DNA of 64,000 nt, taken from NCBI GenBank assembly GCA_039680175.1, contig JBDKTO010000091.1, forward strand, positions 25,643 through 89,642. The letters are read 5' to 3'. The DNA comes from Veillonellales bacterium. Lineage in GTDB: Bacteria > Bacillota > Negativicutes > JAAYSF01. The notes beneath the pieces are model-generated. The model ran no database searches. It was not told where the DNA came from and was given only the letters and a program-made list of their open reading frames with translations. Position 1 is the first letter of the stretch, and each line of letters begins with the position of its first letter. The position numbers and the translations under genes are program-made. Shown piece by piece: positions 52,586 through 61,658 of the stretch.

Positions 52586-52591
52586 TATAAT
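52586..52591 (+). promoter_or_regulatory. Extended -10 of the M20 hydrolase gene
   Basis: TGCTATAAT, an extended -10 (TGn plus TATAAT), 30 bases before the start codon. No convincing -35 was found. A matching GGCTATAAT lies on the minus strand near 52512-52520 for the divergent membrane genes. Confidence 0.45.
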
Positions 52592-52620
52592 AGTAATGAT
52601 ATTATAAGGAGATGAGTCAA

Positions 52621-53928
52621 TTGGATAAAAAAGTTCTGAAACAAAAGGTGACTGCAGCCATTTTTGCCCATAAAGAAGAAATTTTTTCGCTGGCACACTC
52701 CATCGCCAGCGAACCGGAAATGGGATTTAAAGAACATAAAACAGCTGCCAAAATCGCCGAAACTTTTAAAAAGCATAATATTCCCTACTCGTCGGATCTA
52801 GGAATTACCGGTATAAAAGCCCTAATAAAGGGAAAAACACATACTCACAAAATCGCTGTTTTAGGTGAAATGGATGCCGTCACCTGTGTTGACCATCCTA
52901 TGGCTGATCCTATAACAGGCGCGGCCCATGCCTGCGGTCATCACGGACAAGTTGCCGCCATGGCTGCCGCCAGTATTGGGCTCAAAGAATCCGGCGTGAT
53001 GGACGAATTAGACGGAGATGTAATTCCTTTTGCCGTTCCCGCTGAAGAATACGTTGAAATTGAATATCGGAATCGTCTGCGCCGGGAAGGAAAAATTAAA
53101 TACCTCGGCGGTAAGTCGGAATTAATCCGGCTTGGTGCGTTTGATGATATTGATATGGCTATGATGATCCATCTCAGCCCTACAGGAGAAAACCATCGCA
53201 AACTCTATGTCGGTGGGACAAGCAATGGCTTTATCGGGAAAATGATTCGCTTTATCGGCCGCGAAGCCCACGCTGCCGGCGCACCTCACGAGGGTATTAA
53301 CGCCCTTAACGCTGCGATGGTTGCACTTATGGCTGTTCACGCACAGCGCGAAACATTCCGCGATGAAGATCATGTACGTTTTCACCCTATCATCACCAGC
53401 GGCGGCGATCTGGTCAATGTGGTTCCCGCCGACGTTCGTATCGAAAGTTATGTCCGCGCCAAAACAATTGAAGCGATGCTGGATGCAAATAAAAAAATCA
53501 ACCGGGCGTTAATCGGCGGCGCCTCCGCAATTGGCGCCGAAGTGGAAATTAAGGACTTACCTGGTTATCTGCCTCTTATTAATAATGAGATTCTGACTAA
53601 GCTCTATAAAGAAAACGCTGCTGCACTGCTCGGAACAGATTCGATCATTCCCCTCGAACATCATGCAGCCAGTACGGATATGGGGGATTTATCCCATATT
53701 ATGCCAGTTGTTCATCCCTGGGTTGGCGGCGTAAGCGGCAATTTACACACCCGAGACTTTAAAGTCGTTGATCCTGAAATGGCATACCTTATTTCGGCCC
53801 AGTCTATGGCTATGACCATCATTGACCTTCTCACTGATGGCGCTGCTTGTGCAAAACAACTACTGCAGTCTTACAAACCGAAAATGACGAAAAAAGAGTA
53901 TCTCACTTTCATGGAATCCATTTCGTAA
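52621..53928 (+). CDS. M20-family amidohydrolase
   Basis: A 435-residue metallohydrolase. Seen: HACGHHGQVAAMAAA (metal site), PAEEYVEIEYR with the catalytic Glu, MIHLSP, GREAHAAGAPHEGINALNA and a C-terminal HHAASTDMGDLSH. I chose TTG at 52621: AAGGAG lies nine bases before it but directly abuts the in-frame ATG three codons earlier. It belongs to the same family as the hydrolase at 471-1802 but is diverged. Divergent transcription from a membrane protein pair suggests uptake and cleavage of an amide. Confidence 0.85.
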   Translation: MDKKVLKQKVTAAIFAHKEEIFSLAHSIASEPEMGFKEHKTAAKIAETFKKHNIPYSSDLGITGIKALIKGKTHTHKIAVLGEMDAVTCVDHPMADPITGAAHACGHHGQVAAMAAASIGLKESGVMDELDGDVIPFAVPAEEYVEIEYRNRLRREGKIKYLGGKSELIRLGAFDDIDMAMMIHLSPTGENHRKLYVGGTSNGFIGKMIRFIGREAHAAGAPHEGINALNAAMVALMAVHAQRETFRDEDHVRFHPIITSGGDLVNVVPADVRIESYVRAKTIEAMLDANKKINRALIGGASAIGAEVEIKDLPGYLPLINNEILTKLYKENAAALLGTDSIIPLEHHAASTDMGDLSHIMPVVHPWVGGVSGNLHTRDFKVVDPEMAYLISAQSMAMTIIDLLTDGAACAKQLLQSYKPKMTKKEYLTFMESIS

Positions 53929-54010
53929 TTAGAATATAAACATACCAACATTTACATCCCCCTGATGTGAAGGAAAAGCCGATATTCTAGCGAACATAAA
54001 ATATCTTAGT

Positions 54011-54074
54011 ACCAATTCCAGTGGCGACTTTGTTATAAGCTTCCCTATCCACTGAAATTGGTCTTTTTATTTTA
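54011..54074 (+). terminator. Terminator after the M20 hydrolase
   Basis: ACCAATT-CAGTGG / CCACTG-AATTGGT (one mismatch) with a 24-base loop, then CTTTTTATTTTA. Confidence 0.75.
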
Positions 54075-54134
54075 TCGGGATATGCATCCTGATGCTTTAT
54101 ATGCACAGACGCAATATGAAAGGATGCTGTTAGC

Positions 54135-56006
54135 GTGGCAGGGACGCACTCAAATCCTCGGCTTACTATATTGGGCTATATAGTCATACTGGTAATCGTC
54201 GTTCTTATAGGCCAATTAGGCTATTTACAGATAATTCACGGGTCTGATTACAAGAATCAGGCCGATAATAACCGCATTAAGCTTCTGCCGCTCATGGCTT
54301 CCCGTGGTATTTTTTATGACCGTAACGGAGTTCCGCTGGTTTCTAACCGCCCGGGATTCACAGTATCACTGGTTCCCGTTTCCGGTCCGATACCGGATGA
54401 GGTAATTGACCGGCTGGCCGCTCTTGCGGGGATGGATTCAGCTAAAATCCGCCAAAAAATTAGTCAACAGGATAACCAGCTTGAGCCGGTACGGATTATC
54501 AATGATGCTGCCCCTGAGATCGTAACCAAAATTGAAGAACACCGGAATGACCTGCCCGGCGTAGTCATCGAAATTCAGTCCATTCGAAATTATGTTAATA
54601 ATGAATTAGGTGCTCACATCTTCGGTTACGTCAGCGAAATCAGCGATACTGAATTGGGAAAAAAGAAAGCCGCTGGCTATAAGCCCGGTAATATTATTGG
54701 CAAATTCGGACTGGAAAAGGTTTTCGATAAAGATATCCGCGGCACCGACGGCGGCGGTCAGGTCGAAATTGATGTTACCGGCCGGCCGGTGCGAATGTTA
54801 GGTAAAAAGGAGCCTGTTATGGGCAATAGCCTGGTGCTGACAATTGACAGCAAGATTCAGAAGGCCGCTGAAAAGGCAATAGACGACCAACTGAAATATC
54901 TTCAGACTAAACTGGGGAATATCAACGCCAAAGCGGCGGCTGCCGTTGTAATGAACCCCAAGACCGGCGAGATTTTGGCGATGGTAAGCCGGCCAACCTT
55001 TAACCCGAACCTGTTCACCGGCGGAATTTCAACTAAAGACTGGAAAGTAATCAATGATAATCCCTTCAACCCATTGGAAAACCGGGCTATTACCGGTGAA
55101 TACCCGCCAGGTTCAACCTTTAAAATAATTACCGGTACGGCGGCTCTGGAGCTGGGAAAAGTAACGCCTGAGGAACAAATCTTCGATAGCGGCCACCATT
55201 GGCTCATTCCTAAAGGGAATTCGCAAAATGAGGCTTTAGGCTGGATTAATTTCAAGACAGCATTGTCGAAATCCGATAACGTTTACTTTTACGAGATGGG
55301 GAATCGTGTCGGCATTGATAACCTGGAAAAGTATGCCCGGATGTTTGGCCTAGGCGACTACACCGGCATAAATCTACCGGACGAAGCAGATGGTCTCGTT
55401 GCCAACCGGCGCTATAAAGAGAAAGCGTACGGCGAAGAATGGTATCTATCGGAAACCTTTGACGCCGCCATTGGTCAAGGTTTTCAACTGGTTACGCCGC
55501 TGCAAATGGCTGTGGTTATGGGTGAAATCGCCAATGGCGGACACCGCTACCGTCCCTATCTGGTAAGCAAAATAATCTCGCCGAATGATGAAACGGTCAA
55601 GTCATTTGCGCCGGAAGAACTGGGAAGTGTGAAAATATCCGACCGCAATCTTAACCTAATCCGCGATGCCTTGCATGACGTGGCGCTGCCGGGGGGAACC
55701 GCCGCCTATGCCTTCAATGGATTCCCGGTTTCTATCGCCGGTAAAACCGGCACGGCCGAAAACCCCCATGGTGATGACCATGGCTGGTTTGTGGCTTATG
55801 CTCCTTTTGACGACCCGACAGTCGTTGTGGCCGTCATTGTGGAGCAAGGCGGCTTTGGCTCGGATTCCGCAACCCCTATAGCCCGAAAGATACTGGAAGC
55901 TGCCTTTAACATTCCACCGCAAAGGGATGCGGCAGATGAAGCTGCTGACGAAGCAGCGAAAGCCAGTACCAAAGTTATTACTAATAGCAGTGCAAAGATA
56001 AATTAG
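54135..56006 (+). CDS. mrdA: Penicillin-binding protein 2 (class B)
   Basis: A 623-residue transpeptidase that cross-links peptidoglycan during elongation. Seen: one membrane anchor (about 9-30), dimerisation domain with ASRGIFYDRNGVPLVSN, active-site PGSTFK (catalytic serine), SKSDNVYF (SxN box) and AGKTGTAEN (KTG box). The C-terminal tail is alanine/lysine-rich. GTG start, AAAGGATG ten bases upstream. Ends in TAG. No mreBCD or rodA nearby; a paralogue such as SpoVD is less likely because PASTA domains are missing. Confidence 0.88.
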   Translation: MAGTHSNPRLTILGYIVILVIVVLIGQLGYLQIIHGSDYKNQADNNRIKLLPLMASRGIFYDRNGVPLVSNRPGFTVSLVPVSGPIPDEVIDRLAALAGMDSAKIRQKISQQDNQLEPVRIINDAAPEIVTKIEEHRNDLPGVVIEIQSIRNYVNNELGAHIFGYVSEISDTELGKKKAAGYKPGNIIGKFGLEKVFDKDIRGTDGGGQVEIDVTGRPVRMLGKKEPVMGNSLVLTIDSKIQKAAEKAIDDQLKYLQTKLGNINAKAAAAVVMNPKTGEILAMVSRPTFNPNLFTGGISTKDWKVINDNPFNPLENRAITGEYPPGSTFKIITGTAALELGKVTPEEQIFDSGHHWLIPKGNSQNEALGWINFKTALSKSDNVYFYEMGNRVGIDNLEKYARMFGLGDYTGINLPDEADGLVANRRYKEKAYGEEWYLSETFDAAIGQGFQLVTPLQMAVVMGEIANGGHRYRPYLVSKIISPNDETVKSFAPEELGSVKISDRNLNLIRDALHDVALPGGTAAYAFNGFPVSIAGKTGTAENPHGDDHGWFVAYAPFDDPTVVVAVIVEQGGFGSDSATPIARKILEAAFNIPPQRDAADEAADEAAKASTKVITNSSAKIN

Positions 56007-56016
56007 GTGTAAATGG

Positions 56017-56050
56017 AACGAACCGCTCCTATTAGGAGCGGTTCGTTTTG
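56017..56050. terminator. Shared terminator of mrdA and the spo0E-like gene
   Basis: AACGAACCGCTCC / GGAGCGGTTCGTT with a five-base loop and a short TTTT. It includes the last codons of the convergent spo0E-like gene. Confidence 0.75.
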
Positions 56051-56205
56051 TCACTCAACCTTGCCTGATATTCGTTGAGAAGGGCATCCAGCATTTGACT
56101 GACAAGCAGCACGTCTGGATCAGTTAATGATCTCCCCTTTGATAATTTGTTCAATTTTGTTCTTAATTCCTCAATTGTTTTTAATATTTCGTCCAATTCA
56201 GTCAA
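56032..56205 (-). CDS. Spo0E-family aspartyl-phosphate phosphatase
   Basis: A 57-residue two-helix protein that removes phosphate from Spo0A~P and delays sporulation. Seen: the family signature S-Q-x-L-D (VSQMLDALLNEY) and a preceding helix EILKTIEELRTKLNKL. I chose TTG at 56205, eight bases after AAGGGAG; an ATG nine codons earlier has no site. It is direct evidence that the organism sporulates. Confidence 0.8.
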   Translation of the reverse strand: MTELDEILKTIEELRTKLNKLSKGRSLTDPDVLLVSQMLDALLNEYQARLSDKTNRS

Positions 56206-56396
56206 AAAAATCGCTCCCTTCCCGGATAGCATGCCTTAGAAATATAAAAAGTATTCCCGGGAGGAGCTGTGGGGGGAAAAATCGTTCGGTAAAGCCGGTA
56301 CTGTAAAAAAGCCGCATCAGCTTTAGGCCTAAATACTTTTTTCATTGCCAATATGATATAATAAACTCTATATACCACAGTAGGAGGTGTCCAGTT

Positions 56397-57872
56397 TTGG
56401 ACCATGTCAGAGTAAGATTTGCCCCGAGCCCGACAGGCTATTTACATATCGGCGGCGCAAGAACCGCTTTATTTAATTGGTTCTTTGCCCGGAAGCATCA
56501 CGGCCAGTTCATTTTGCGAATTGAGGATACCGACACCCAGCGGTTGAAAGAAGATTCCGTAGCACAAATTTTGACCAGCATGAAATGGCTGGGTATGGAT
56601 TGGGATGAGGGACCGGAAAAAGGCGGTCCGTGCGGCCCTTATTATCAGTCCCAGCGCTTGGATTTGTACCGGCAGGAAGCTCAGCGGCTTATTAAAGAGG
56701 GACAAGCATATTATTGCTTTTGTACCCCGGAAGACTTAGCCCGAACCAGAGAACTTCAGCGCCAGGCCGGCCAGGCGTTTCGCTACAGCGGCAAATGCCG
56801 TGACATTCCCCTGGTAAGTGCGTTACAACGGATCGCAGCCGGCGAGAAACCGGTCGTCCGGCTGCGGATTCCCGCCAGCGGACAACTGACCGTAACGGAT
56901 CTGATCCACGGTGAAGTGAATTTCCGTCTGGACCAATTGGACGACTTCATCATCCTGAAGTCCAACAGAATGCCCGCCTACAACTTTGCCTGTGTGATTG
57001 ATGACCACGCAATGGACATCAGTCATGTCATCCGGGCCGAAGAGCATCTTTCCAACACGCCGAAGCAGGTACTGCTATATCAGGCCCTGGGATATCAAAC
57101 ACCAGCGTTTGCCCACCTGCCGATGATTTTGGCTCCCGATCGCAGCAAACTCAGCAAGCGCCACGGTGCAACATCGGTAGAAGAATTCCGCGAGCAGGGC
57201 TTCCTGGCACCGGCAATCGTTAATTACCTGACTTTTTTAGGCTGGTCTCCGGGTAACGATCAGGAAATTATAACGCCTGCCGAGACAACGGAAAAATTCG
57301 CTCTTACTAATGTATCGAAAAAAGCAGCCATTTATGATACGAAAAAACTTGCCTGGATCAACGGCCAATACTTAAACAGTATGGATCTGGACACTGTAGC
57401 CCAGGCAGCAATTCCTTTCTTGCTGCAGCGGGGACTGATAACCGCAACGCAAGCAGCAGAACAAGCTCCTGCAATCAGGGATATCATTGCTGTAGTGCGA
57501 AACAGGGTCAAGACTCTGGTCGAACTGGCGGAGGCAGCGGAATACTTTTTCAAAGAGGTAACGGCATACGAGGAAAAAGGCCGGCGCAAACACTTTGCAA
57601 AAGCGGAAGCAGCGGAACTTCTGCGGCAAGGCCGGGAGCGTTTAGCACAGGTTCAATGCTTTGATAGCCAACATACGGAGGATGCCTATCGGCAGCTCAG
57701 TGAAGAATTAGCTGTCAAAAGCGGCGATCTGATTCATCCCACCCGGCTCGCTTTAACCGGACGCACGGTAAGCCCCGGCTTATTTGATGTTATGGCACTA
57801 TTAGGTAGAGACCGCTGTCTGGCAAGAATCGACCGAGCCCTTGCGTATATTTCCGAGCTAAAAGCAGAATAA
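56397..57872 (+). CDS. gltX: Glutamyl-tRNA synthetase
   Basis: A 491-residue class I synthetase. Seen: HIGH box PTGYLHIGGART, the Cys-rich YYCFCTPEDL insert, and KMSKS box DRSKLSKRHG; the anticodon-binding C-terminal helices follow. Start is TTG with AGGAGG nine bases before. A tRNA-Glu gene lies 113 bases downstream. In organisms without GlnRS it also charges tRNA-Gln with Glu; that is not decidable here. Confidence 0.96.
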   Translation: MDHVRVRFAPSPTGYLHIGGARTALFNWFFARKHHGQFILRIEDTDTQRLKEDSVAQILTSMKWLGMDWDEGPEKGGPCGPYYQSQRLDLYRQEAQRLIKEGQAYYCFCTPEDLARTRELQRQAGQAFRYSGKCRDIPLVSALQRIAAGEKPVVRLRIPASGQLTVTDLIHGEVNFRLDQLDDFIILKSNRMPAYNFACVIDDHAMDISHVIRAEEHLSNTPKQVLLYQALGYQTPAFAHLPMILAPDRSKLSKRHGATSVEEFREQGFLAPAIVNYLTFLGWSPGNDQEIITPAETTEKFALTNVSKKAAIYDTKKLAWINGQYLNSMDLDTVAQAAIPFLLQRGLITATQAAEQAPAIRDIIAVVRNRVKTLVELAEAAEYFFKEVTAYEEKGRRKHFAKAEAAELLRQGRERLAQVQCFDSQHTEDAYRQLSEELAVKSGDLIHPTRLALTGRTVSPGLFDVMALLGRDRCLARIDRALAYISELKAE

Positions 57873-57886
57873 ATTTTCTACAGCTC

Positions 57887-57915
57887 TTGCATTTTTCCGT
57901 TGAAAGAGTTAAAAT
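57887..57915 (+). promoter_or_regulatory. Sigma-A type promoter of tRNA-Glu
   Basis: TTGCAT, 17-base spacer, TAAAAT, about 70 bases before the tRNA. Confidence 0.55.
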
Positions 57916-57985
57916 GAATACTTGTTAAGGCTTTTTCCGATGATATGGGACTAACCATTCATTTGGGAAAATCCATTTAGATCAT

Positions 57986-58060
57986 GGCCCTATGGTCAAG
58001 CGGTTAAGACGCTGCCCTCTCACGGCAGAATCAGGGGTTCGATTCCCCTTAGGGCTACCA
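57986..58060 (+). tRNA. tRNA-Glu (anticodon CUC)
   Basis: 75 bases including CCA. Acceptor GGCCCTA/TAGGGCT (G-U first pair), anticodon stem CTGCC/GGCAG around CTCTCAC with CTC at 34-36, T arm AGGGG-TTCGATT-CCCCT, discriminator A. Confidence 0.93.
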
Positions 58061-58071
58061 ATACAGCGCAT

Positions 58072-58115
58072 AAAATCTTAGTTGAAGGTAATATTCGACT
58101 AAGATTTTTTATTTT
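58072..58115 (+). terminator. Terminator after tRNA-Glu
   Basis: AAATCTTAGT-GAA / TTC-ACTAAGATTT with a T-run continuing as TTTTTTATTTTT. Confidence 0.85.
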
Positions 58116-58238
58116 TGATAAAAAGCAAGACCGACACTATTTTTCGCAGCGCCAGCCTTGTTTAAACCTTTCCTTATCGGTAACTCCTTCATGTCATCGG
58201 GAATACATTATATTATCAATCACAACCGGAGGATTGAC

Positions 58239-58385
58239 ATGAAGTGTGACGATGTTGATAATATCATTCTTTGGGTATTAATACTCACCGCAGCCGGTGA
58301 TTTACTTGCACTATTTTCTGAGCTATTAAGCCAACGCTGTGAAAAAAAGCAGACCAAGAACGACAAAAGAAGGAAGCAGAAATGA
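58239..58385 (+). CDS. Small membrane protein of unknown function
   Basis: 48 residues: acidic head MKCDDVDN, one hydrophobic helix (IILWVLILTAAGDLLALFSELL) and a strongly basic tail (KKQTKNDKRRKQK). CGGAGG lies seven bases before the ATG. Not recognised. It overlaps the next small frame by four bases, which suggests an operon of three small genes. Confidence 0.6.
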   Translation: MKCDDVDNIILWVLILTAAGDLLALFSELLSQRCEKKQTKNDKRRKQK

Positions 58386-58447
58386 GTCAAGAGCTTGACC
58401 GTTTACGTGATCGAATTGCCTTATTGGAAACCAAAAAGATTTCTTGA
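58382..58447 (+). CDS. Possible 21-residue peptide
   Basis: MSQELDRLRDRIALLETKKIS, an amphipathic coiled-coil-like helix. ATG overlaps the previous stop (ATGA) and has AAGGAAG upstream; its TGA overlaps the start region of the next gene. Coupled layout supports translation, but length makes this uncertain. Confidence 0.4.
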   Translation: MSQELDRLRDRIALLETKKIS

Positions 58448-58461
58448 GGGCAGGTGCTTAC

Positions 58462-58704
58462 ATGGACAGAGTCGAAACAACCGGAATACGTCCCGATATC
58501 GGCGACGAGCTTGAAGTTTTCTTATATACCAATCTTAGTGCCATCGTTTCTCCCAATCCTGATGTGTTATTAACCCCTGCGTTCCAGGCGTCTTTAACTT
58601 CCGCTTTAAACAGTGTCGGCTCTCGCCATAATCTAGGCTTACCTAGCGACCTTAAAGACATCATGGACGTGTTTATAGTAGCTAACGCCAGCAGAATCGG
58701 CTAA
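58462..58704 (+). CDS. Small protein of unknown function
   Basis: 80 residues, MDRVETTGIRPDIGDELEVFLYTNL onwards, with no signal peptide or membrane segment and no motif that I know. The start at 58462 follows AGGGCAGG; a TTG six codons earlier overlaps the upstream stop. Located as third of three small coupled genes. Confidence 0.55.
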   Translation: MDRVETTGIRPDIGDELEVFLYTNLSAIVSPNPDVLLTPAFQASLTSALNSVGSRHNLGLPSDLKDIMDVFIVANASRIG

Positions 58705-58821
58705 TTAGAGCGGCTTAGTCGTCGGGGTAATTCGTAACCAATAATCACTAGCATTGCAATAAAAAAATTTTGCAATACTACAAGTAACTCCGAAATATAC
58801 AACATTATTATGCAAAAAAGC

Positions 58822-58868
58822 AAAAGCTCTCTAGTCAGCCTAATTACTGGACTAGCAGAGCTTTTTTA
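58822..58868 (+). terminator. Terminator after the small-gene cluster
   Basis: AAAAGCTCT-TAGTC / GACTA-AGAGCTTTT and a run of T. The 310-base gap from 58705 to 59015 otherwise holds only AT-rich sequence with no gene that I can see. Confidence 0.8.
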
Positions 58869-59015
58869 ACTTGCTTTACTGTAAAATTCAGGAGACAGTC
58901 GATTGAAAATTGAACTAAATGTAGTTATTTACTGGTTTGATGGTTGTTACTCGCTACATGAATCCGGGAATGCAGGTATAAAGAAATAAAAATAGTCGAA
59001 ACCAACACATATTTC

Positions 59016-59888
59016 CTAATTTTTATCGCCAACGTTAACACAGTCATTCACGTATTCTACAAATGCCTGAACTACTGATAATTCAAGGGAAGAATTTCGA
59101 CACATTAACCATGTTTTTCTCACTAAAGGGTTGCCGTTTTTCCAGGTAAGACCTTTTGTATAAAGAGAAGTATATCCTTTTAAACCAATAACTGGGATAA
59201 TTGCCCAGCCCAAATCACGCAAAACCATTTGCAGGCCAATGTCCATATTGTCTACTTCCATGGAAGTATACGGAGGAGAAGCAAAATTTTGTCGCCACCA
59301 CGTTTCCGCTATATTGTGCACCCCCGAAAGGGGATGAATGATTTGTGGGCGGTTTGGTAAATCGCATATTTCAAGTGGACTGCCGGATACAAGGCAGATA
59401 GGCTCTGTGGCAATCAGCCGCTTTTCTTCTAGCCAGGGATGATCGCCGCGAATAATGGCAATAGAAACTTCTCCTTTTTGAAGCATCCGGTATACGTTGT
59501 GACTTTGACTTGTTTTGAGGAAAACTTCAACTTGCGGATAGAGTTTTAAAAAATTTTTCAATATATCTGGCAGTTCATAACGGGCAAAAGCTGCCGTTAC
59601 GGCAATCCGTAACTCACCTTGGATAGTTCCTTTCATATTTTGAATGGACTCTTTAGTCTTTCGTAGTTGTTCTTGTATATTTCTTACACATTGTAGTAAA
59701 GACTCACCTTCCGGCGTGAAAATGACCCCTCTTGGAGTACGTATGAGAAGGTTAGCGTTAAACTCATTTTCCAACCTTTTTAAGCGGTAAGAAAGTGACG
59801 ATTGGGCTATACATAAGTATTCGGCAGCCCGCGTAACATTTTTCTTTTCAGCAATTGCGCTTAACATATTCAAATCCACTTTATCCAT
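59016..59888 (-). CDS. LysR-family transcriptional regulator
   Basis: A 290-residue regulator. Seen: N-terminal winged HTH (NMLSAIAEKKNVTRAAEYLCIAQSSLSYRLKRLENEF), and a C-terminal effector-binding domain beginning at GELRIAVTAAFARYEL. AAGGAAG precedes the ATG. It is divergent from the MmgE/PrpD and transporter genes, with a T-N11-A box between, the classical arrangement for a regulator of its neighbours. Ends in TAG. Confidence 0.92.
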   Translation of the reverse strand: MDKVDLNMLSAIAEKKNVTRAAEYLCIAQSSLSYRLKRLENEFNANLLIRTPRGVIFTPEGESLLQCVRNIQEQLRKTKESIQNMKGTIQGELRIAVTAAFARYELPDILKNFLKLYPQVEVFLKTSQSHNVYRMLQKGEVSIAIIRGDHPWLEEKRLIATEPICLVSGSPLEICDLPNRPQIIHPLSGVHNIAETWWRQNFASPPYTSMEVDNMDIGLQMVLRDLGWAIIPVIGLKGYTSLYTKGLTWKNGNPLVRKTWLMCRNSSLELSVVQAFVEYVNDCVNVGDKN

Positions 59889-59913
59889 TATTGAATTCTT
59901 CCTTTACAGTAAT

Positions 59914-59930
59914 AATCGAATTCATCGATT
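59914..59930. promoter_or_regulatory. LysR-type T-N11-A box
   Basis: AATCGA-ATTCA-TCGATT, a near-perfect palindrome fitting T-N11-A, 26 bases before the LysR start. A likely site of autoregulation. Confidence 0.55.
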
Positions 59931-59956
59931 GCATTCAAGCAAAAATAGATATTTTA

Positions 59957-60033
59957 CCTATCGGAGTAATTATAATAAAATTAAATTAATCAAGCAAGTA
60001 TTTTAAATATTTTGTAATTACTCCGCTGATAGG
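59957..60033. repeat. Long-range inverted repeat upstream of the prpD-like gene
   Basis: CCTATC-GGAGTAATTA (59957-59972) is repeated inverted as TAATTACTCC-GCT-GATAGG (60015-60033). The 42-base spacer is AT-rich. It may be a second regulator site or an RNA hairpin. A four-codon frame (MIKT) with a GGGAGG site follows at 60046-60060. Confidence 0.45.
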
Positions 60034-60115
60034 GAGGCAAAAATAATGATAAAAACATGAGCAATCAATTAGAGTAGTCTTTGAATCAATTGAATTTATC
60101 AAAAAGGAGAAAAAA

Positions 60116-61462
60116 ATGGAATATACAAAAAAGTTGGTCGAGTTTGTACTAGATACGGAATATAAGCAGCTTCCGACAGAAGCAATTTCATTGGCCAAAA
60201 GGCACTTCTTGGATTGTGTCGGAGCAGCCCTTGCGGAGGTGGCCGAACCCCGTTCCAATATTGTTCAACGGTATCTCGATCACATAGGCGCAAAAGGATC
60301 ATGCCGGTTATTAGGTTCGGGGCGTAAAACCACTATTGATAATGCCGCTTTTGCCAACGGCATACTGGCCCATTCCATCTGTTTTGATGATTCCGGCCCC
60401 TCCCATCCTTCTGTAACCATTGTTCCGCCACTAATCGCAATGGGGGAGCAGTATCATTTAAGCGGCAAGGAAATTATTACAGCACAGGTACTCGCCTATG
60501 ATGTATTCCAGCGACTGAATGCGGTTACGAAAGATGCTTGGGAGATGCGGAAACGTGGGTGGCATCCCACCGGATTCTTTGGAGCCGTAACATCAGCAAT
60601 TCTCTCGGCCAAGCTCATGCGGCTGACTGTAACTCAAAGCGTCCAAGCTGCATCCATTGCTGCAACCATGGGCGGCGGCTTGAGTCAAAACATCGGTAAT
60701 ATGGGTATGCCACTACATGCCGGCAATGCCAGCCGAAATGGGATTACTGCCGCACATCTTGCCAAGGAGGGCTTTATAGCCGATCTCCAACCGCTGGAAG
60801 GACGCTTTGGGCTAATGGACGCCTTGTGTGGACCGAAAAATTATAATATTGAGGCGCTGACGGTAAGCTTAGGTGCTCCTTATCGACTTATTGATCCGGG
60901 GATTACTATTAAACCTTATCCGAACTGCTGGGCACACCATAAGGTTATCGACGCGGTGCTTCACCTAATTCATACCCACAACATTCATGCTGACCAAGTC
61001 GTTTCAGTCGAGGTAGACCTGCAGCCCGACAAACCGACCTATCGTTATCTAGAACCGAAAACGGACTTGGAAGCTCGTTATAGCCTTGGTTATGGCATTG
61101 CTTTGTGCTTGCTAGATGGTGAACTTGGACTCGCACAATTTGCTGCAGAGCGAATACAGGATTCACAAACAAAACAAACTATGGCAAAAATCAAACATGT
61201 TCCTCAGTCAGCGGGACCGGAACAGAATAATGTAACCATCGTAATGCAGGATGGAACACGCCATATGCATAACGTAGCCTATTCGAAGGGACATCCGCTC
61301 TACAATCCGATGTCCGATGAGGAAATTATGCAAAAATACCGCTTATGCGCCGGGCGTACATTAAGTCCGGACAGAGTTGAGCGGTCCGCAGCTATGATAA
61401 CCAATCTTGAAAATGTTGAAGATATGAAATCTGTGGTTGATTCATTGATCAAAAAGCAGTGA
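60116..61462 (+). CDS. MmgE/PrpD-family protein
   Basis: A 448-residue member of the 2-methylcitrate dehydratase / cis-aconitate decarboxylase / iminodisuccinate epimerase superfamily. Seen: HFLDCVGAALAEV, AFANGILAHSICFDDSGPSHPS with the conserved His-Asp-Asp region, GWHPTGFFGAVTSAI and KPYPNCWAHHKVIDAVLHL. AAAAAGGAG precedes the ATG. No methylcitrate cycle genes are near, and it pairs with an organic-anion symporter, so it likely acts on an imported di- or tricarboxylate. Confidence 0.85.
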   Translation: MEYTKKLVEFVLDTEYKQLPTEAISLAKRHFLDCVGAALAEVAEPRSNIVQRYLDHIGAKGSCRLLGSGRKTTIDNAAFANGILAHSICFDDSGPSHPSVTIVPPLIAMGEQYHLSGKEIITAQVLAYDVFQRLNAVTKDAWEMRKRGWHPTGFFGAVTSAILSAKLMRLTVTQSVQAASIAATMGGGLSQNIGNMGMPLHAGNASRNGITAAHLAKEGFIADLQPLEGRFGLMDALCGPKNYNIEALTVSLGAPYRLIDPGITIKPYPNCWAHHKVIDAVLHLIHTHNIHADQVVSVEVDLQPDKPTYRYLEPKTDLEARYSLGYGIALCLLDGELGLAQFAAERIQDSQTKQTMAKIKHVPQSAGPEQNNVTIVMQDGTRHMHNVAYSKGHPLYNPMSDEEIMQKYRLCAGRTLSPDRVERSAAMITNLENVEDMKSVVDSLIKKQ

Positions 61463-61492
61463 GTTGCCAGCTAAGATAGTAATTGGTCAAAA

Positions 61493-61588
61493 GGGCTGTC
61501 GCACTAAGATTTTTCCTACCGCATATTGTTGGTTTTGCTTAAATACAACTACAATATATAGTGGAATTTTTCTTTAATGCGATAGCCC
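61493..61588. mobile_element. 96-bp MITE-like element
   Basis: Ends GGGCTGTCGCACTAAG-TTTTTCC and GGAATTTTTCTTTAATGCGATAGCCC form imperfect inverted repeats of about 24 bases with no coding capacity inside. GGGCTGTCnCA is typical of ends of IS1182-type elements, and an IS1182-type transposase remnant lies 1.7 kb away. No target duplication is evident. Confidence 0.5.
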
Positions 61589-61658
61589 AACAGAAATCTC
61601 TTCGTGTGGCAACAAAAGATTTTGCGCGTTTTCGACAAGCAATATGAGGAGGATTATT

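Noticed and set aside
56397..58060. T-box or other riboswitch upstream of gltX
   Set aside because: The leader after the likely -10 is under 50 bases, too short for a T-box, and no conserved T-box bulge was seen.
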